A stretch of 7,683 nucleotides of DNA from positions 1 through 7,683 of the forward strand of contig JAKBBE010000126.1 in the NCBI GenBank assembly GCA_021826035.1. Direction: 5' to 3'. The notes under the pieces are model-generated. The model saw nothing but the letters and a program-made list of their open reading frames with translations, was not told the origin of the DNA and did not search any database. This DNA comes from Pseudomonadota bacterium (GTDB lineage Bacteria; Pseudomonadota; Gammaproteobacteria; Steroidobacterales; Steroidobacteraceae). The translations under genes were made by a program, and so were the position numbers. Positions within the stretch are counted from its first letter, which is position 1, and every line of letters begins with the position of its first letter. This document shows, in pieces, positions 5,664 to 7,683 of this stretch.

Positions 5664-7683
5664 ATGAACCGCGCCGCCGCCGGCCTGATGGCCGCTGCTT
5701 TCACCGCGTGGAGCGGCATTGCCGCCAGCGCTCAGCCGACTGACAGCCAGCAGCTGCAGCCGGTGATCGTCACCGCACAACGACGCGCCCAGAACATCCA
5801 GTCCGTACCCATCCAGGTCACGGCGCTCTCCGGGGAGCAGCTGGCAGCGGCCGGCGTCACCAACAGCCAGCAGGCGCTCAATCTCATCCCGAACGTGAAC
5901 GTGGCGCACTCGTTCACGTTCCTGAATTCCTTCGTGACCATTCGGGGTGTCTCGGAGATCAATAATGCCGACCCGCCCATGCTGGTGGTGGTCGACGGTG
6001 TTGCGCAGAACAGCCAGAAGCAGCTGCTGATGGACCTGTTTAACGTCAAGCAGGTGCAGGTGCTGATGGGGCCGCAGGGCGGGCTTTACGGCCAGAACGC
6101 CATCGGCGGCGTCATGATCGTCACCACCCGGGGGCCGAGCAACCAGTTCCACTCGCATCTCGACCTGAAGTACGGCAACGGCGCGACCTACGCAGCGACC
6201 GGCAGCTTCTCCGGGCCGCTGATCAAGGACAAGCTGCTGTTCAGCATCGATGGCAACGTGCGCGGCAGCGGTGGGCTCATCAAGAACACGTATCTCGGCC
6301 GCAATGTCGATGCGGTCAACCACGACGATACCGTCCGGCTGCGGCTGCTGGCACTGCCAACGAGCTGGCTGACGCTCGACCTGCGCGGCGATTACAACGG
6401 CTTCAAGGGCGGAGCGACTTGGGACAGCGTGGTGTTCAGCGGAAATGCGAACGACATTCAGCCGCCGCAGAGTGATTATCCCGGTGGCACCTACGGTCAC
6501 GTGAGCGATCTGGCGTTCAAGTTCGACGCGAATCTCGGCTTTGCGACCCTGACCGGCGTCACCGGTTACACGAATCTCGCCGAGGACTATCGCGGCTCGC
6601 TCGATTTCACCAACCCGGTGATCAACCCCGGCGGTCTGTTCGGCCTGTTCGGGCCGGTGGGTCAGGGACAGAACCTCTCGACGGCGATCACCAGTCAGGA
6701 GATCCACCTCGCTTCGCGCAACGACCAGCCGCTGCGCTGGATCGTCGGTGCCTATTACGAGCAGACGACGAAATCCCTGCAGACCCGGGCATTCTTCGAG
6801 ACACCGGTCGGATCGGATCAGTACTACAACCCGGCGGCGGTGATCATCAACCGCAACGAGGGCGATCACAATCACTCGTGGGCGCTCTACGGACAGGCTG
6901 ATTACGATCTGGCGAGCCGGCTGACAGCGACCGTCGGCCTGCGCTACGATGCGGCGAGCCTCGCACAGACGAACCTCGCGAGCCCCGCTTTCGGTGCAAT
7001 CGCACGCAAGACCGAGACCGACACGGAGCCGAAGGCAACCCTGACCTATCACTTCACCAGGCAGGCGCTCGGTTATCTCACGTATTCGACCGGCTTTCGC
7101 GGCGGCGGCTTCAATTCACCAGGGATCTCCGCCCCGTTCTCCGAATATTTCGCGCCCGAAACGCTGACCAACTACGAGGCCGGCTTCAAGACGAGCTGGC
7201 TGAACCGTCGGCTCATCGTCAATGGCGACTACTACTACGACGTCGATCACAACTACCAGTTCTTCTTCGTCAACGCTGCGAACGGCTCGCAGATCATCCA
7301 GAACCTCAACCGCGTGCACATCAGCGGGCTCGAGCTCAGCGCCCAGGCGATCGTCACCCAGGGTCTGCAGGTGTTCGGCGGCGTCGGTACCACCCACACG
7401 GACATCATCGACAGCACTTCGGTGAGCGCCGCCTTCCCGGGCATCGACGGCCATCACACCCCGAAGACCATCCCCTGGAACCTCAAGGCGGGATTCCAGT
7501 ACGAGCATTCGCTCGGGAACGGCATGCAGGGCACGCTGCACGTCGATTACACCCATGAGGGCAAGCAGTACTGGCAGGTCGACAACCGCGCGGTGCAAAA
7601 GCCACTCAACCTGCTCGATGCCCGCGCCGGTGTCGATTTCGCGCCCTGGGGCATCTATGTCTGGGGCCGCAATCTGACGAACG
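5664..7683 (+). CDS. TonB-dependent outer-membrane receptor, 3' end outside the window
   Basis: The frame stays open from 5664 to the window edge (673 full codons, no stop). Residues 1-23 form a signal peptide with a probable cut after ASA (A23/Q24). A TonB box-like PVIVTAQRR follows (33-41), then a plug domain (about 46-157) containing VTIRGV, VVVDGV and GPQGGLYGQNAIGG, ending in IVTTRGP. The rest is an outer-membrane beta-barrel rich in alternating aromatic strands, with the familiar YSTGFRGGGFNS (474-485) and ETLTNYEAGFK (499-509). The sequence stops within YVWGRNLTN, normally close to the C-terminus, so about 50-80 residues are missing. Such receptors use TonB/ExbBD energy to import scarce or large molecules such as siderophores, cobalamin, glycans or aromatic compounds. 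The ligand is unknown; the operon-like position behind the HyuA-like/DUF917 pair suggests it imports their substrate or a precursor (inference). An ATG at 5592 in the same frame would add 24 residues and bury the signal peptide. Confidence 0.93.
   Translation, partial: MNRAAAGLMAAAFTAWSGIAASAQPTDSQQLQPVIVTAQRRAQNIQSVPIQVTALSGEQLAAAGVTNSQQALNLIPNVNVAHSFTFLNSFVTIRGVSEINNADPPMLVVVDGVAQNSQKQLLMDLFNVKQVQVLMGPQGGLYGQNAIGGVMIVTTRGPSNQFHSHLDLKYGNGATYAATGSFSGPLIKDKLLFSIDGNVRGSGGLIKNTYLGRNVDAVNHDDTVRLRLLALPTSWLTLDLRGDYNGFKGGATWDSVVFSGNANDIQPPQSDYPGGTYGHVSDLAFKFDANLGFATLTGVTGYTNLAEDYRGSLDFTNPVINPGGLFGLFGPVGQGQNLSTAITSQEIHLASRNDQPLRWIVGAYYEQTTKSLQTRAFFETPVGSDQYYNPAAVIINRNEGDHNHSWALYGQADYDLASRLTATVGLRYDAASLAQTNLASPAFGAIARKTETDTEPKATLTYHFTRQALGYLTYSTGFRGGGFNSPGISAPFSEYFAPETLTNYEAGFKTSWLNRRLIVNGDYYYDVDHNYQFFFVNAANGSQIIQNLNRVHISGLELSAQAIVTQGLQVFGGVGTTHTDIIDSTSVSAAFPGIDGHHTPKTIPWNLKAGFQYEHSLGNGMQGTLHVDYTHEGKQYWQVDNRAVQKPLNLLDARAGVDFAPWGIYVWGRNLTN

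Noticed and set aside
5628..7052. Long open frame (474 residues) on the - strand opposite the TonB receptor
   Set aside because: The + strand encodes an unmistakable receptor over the same bases. The antisense translation has no domain signature and looks like codon-position shadow.

Overview
The window comes from a GC-rich bacterium (about two-thirds G+C by eye). It holds four genes on the + strand, tightly packed, with only one gap above 100 bases. The combination of a MalT-like ATPase/LuxR regulator with a TonB-dependent outer-membrane receptor of the VIVTAQRR / GFRGGGFN type points to a Gram-negative proteobacterium. The style resembles Nevskiales/Steroidobacterales (Gammaproteobacteria) or sphingomonads (Alphaproteobacteria). 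That placement is an inference from gene style, not from a marker gene.

Layout: (1) 31-2769 encodes a 912-residue MalT-type regulator: N-terminal STAND/AAA-like ATPase, long helical-repeat middle, C-terminal LuxR-type helix-turn-helix. (2) 2770-2905 is a 136-base gap with a possible weak intrinsic terminator and T7 tract, then a small GC hairpin directly before a strong Shine-Dalgarno sequence. (3) 2906-4501 encodes a short-form hydantoinase/oxoprolinase (HyuA-like, ASKHA-fold) protein. (4) 4498-5595 encodes a DUF917-family protein (the family now linked to S-methyl-thiohydantoin desulfurase); its start overlaps the previous stop as ATGA. (5) 5596-5663 is a 68-base linker with a small palindrome. 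(6) 5664-7683 encodes a TonB-dependent receptor with signal peptide, TonB box, plug and most of the barrel. It runs off the right edge, and by motif position roughly 50-80 residues are missing.

How the genes may work together: the HyuA-like/DUF917 pair is probably one functional unit acting on a hydantoin-like, thiohydantoin-like or other cyclic amide/imide ring. The TonB-dependent receptor directly behind it would bring a substrate, perhaps a scarce or large precursor, across the outer membrane. The MalT-like protein, whose family senses small inducers through its repeat domain, is the obvious candidate activator. Uptake, ring-processing and sensing in one cluster make this a candidate substrate-specific scavenging locus. 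The substrate cannot be read from the sequence. No RNA gene, mobile element, CRISPR array or obvious sign of recent transfer was seen.
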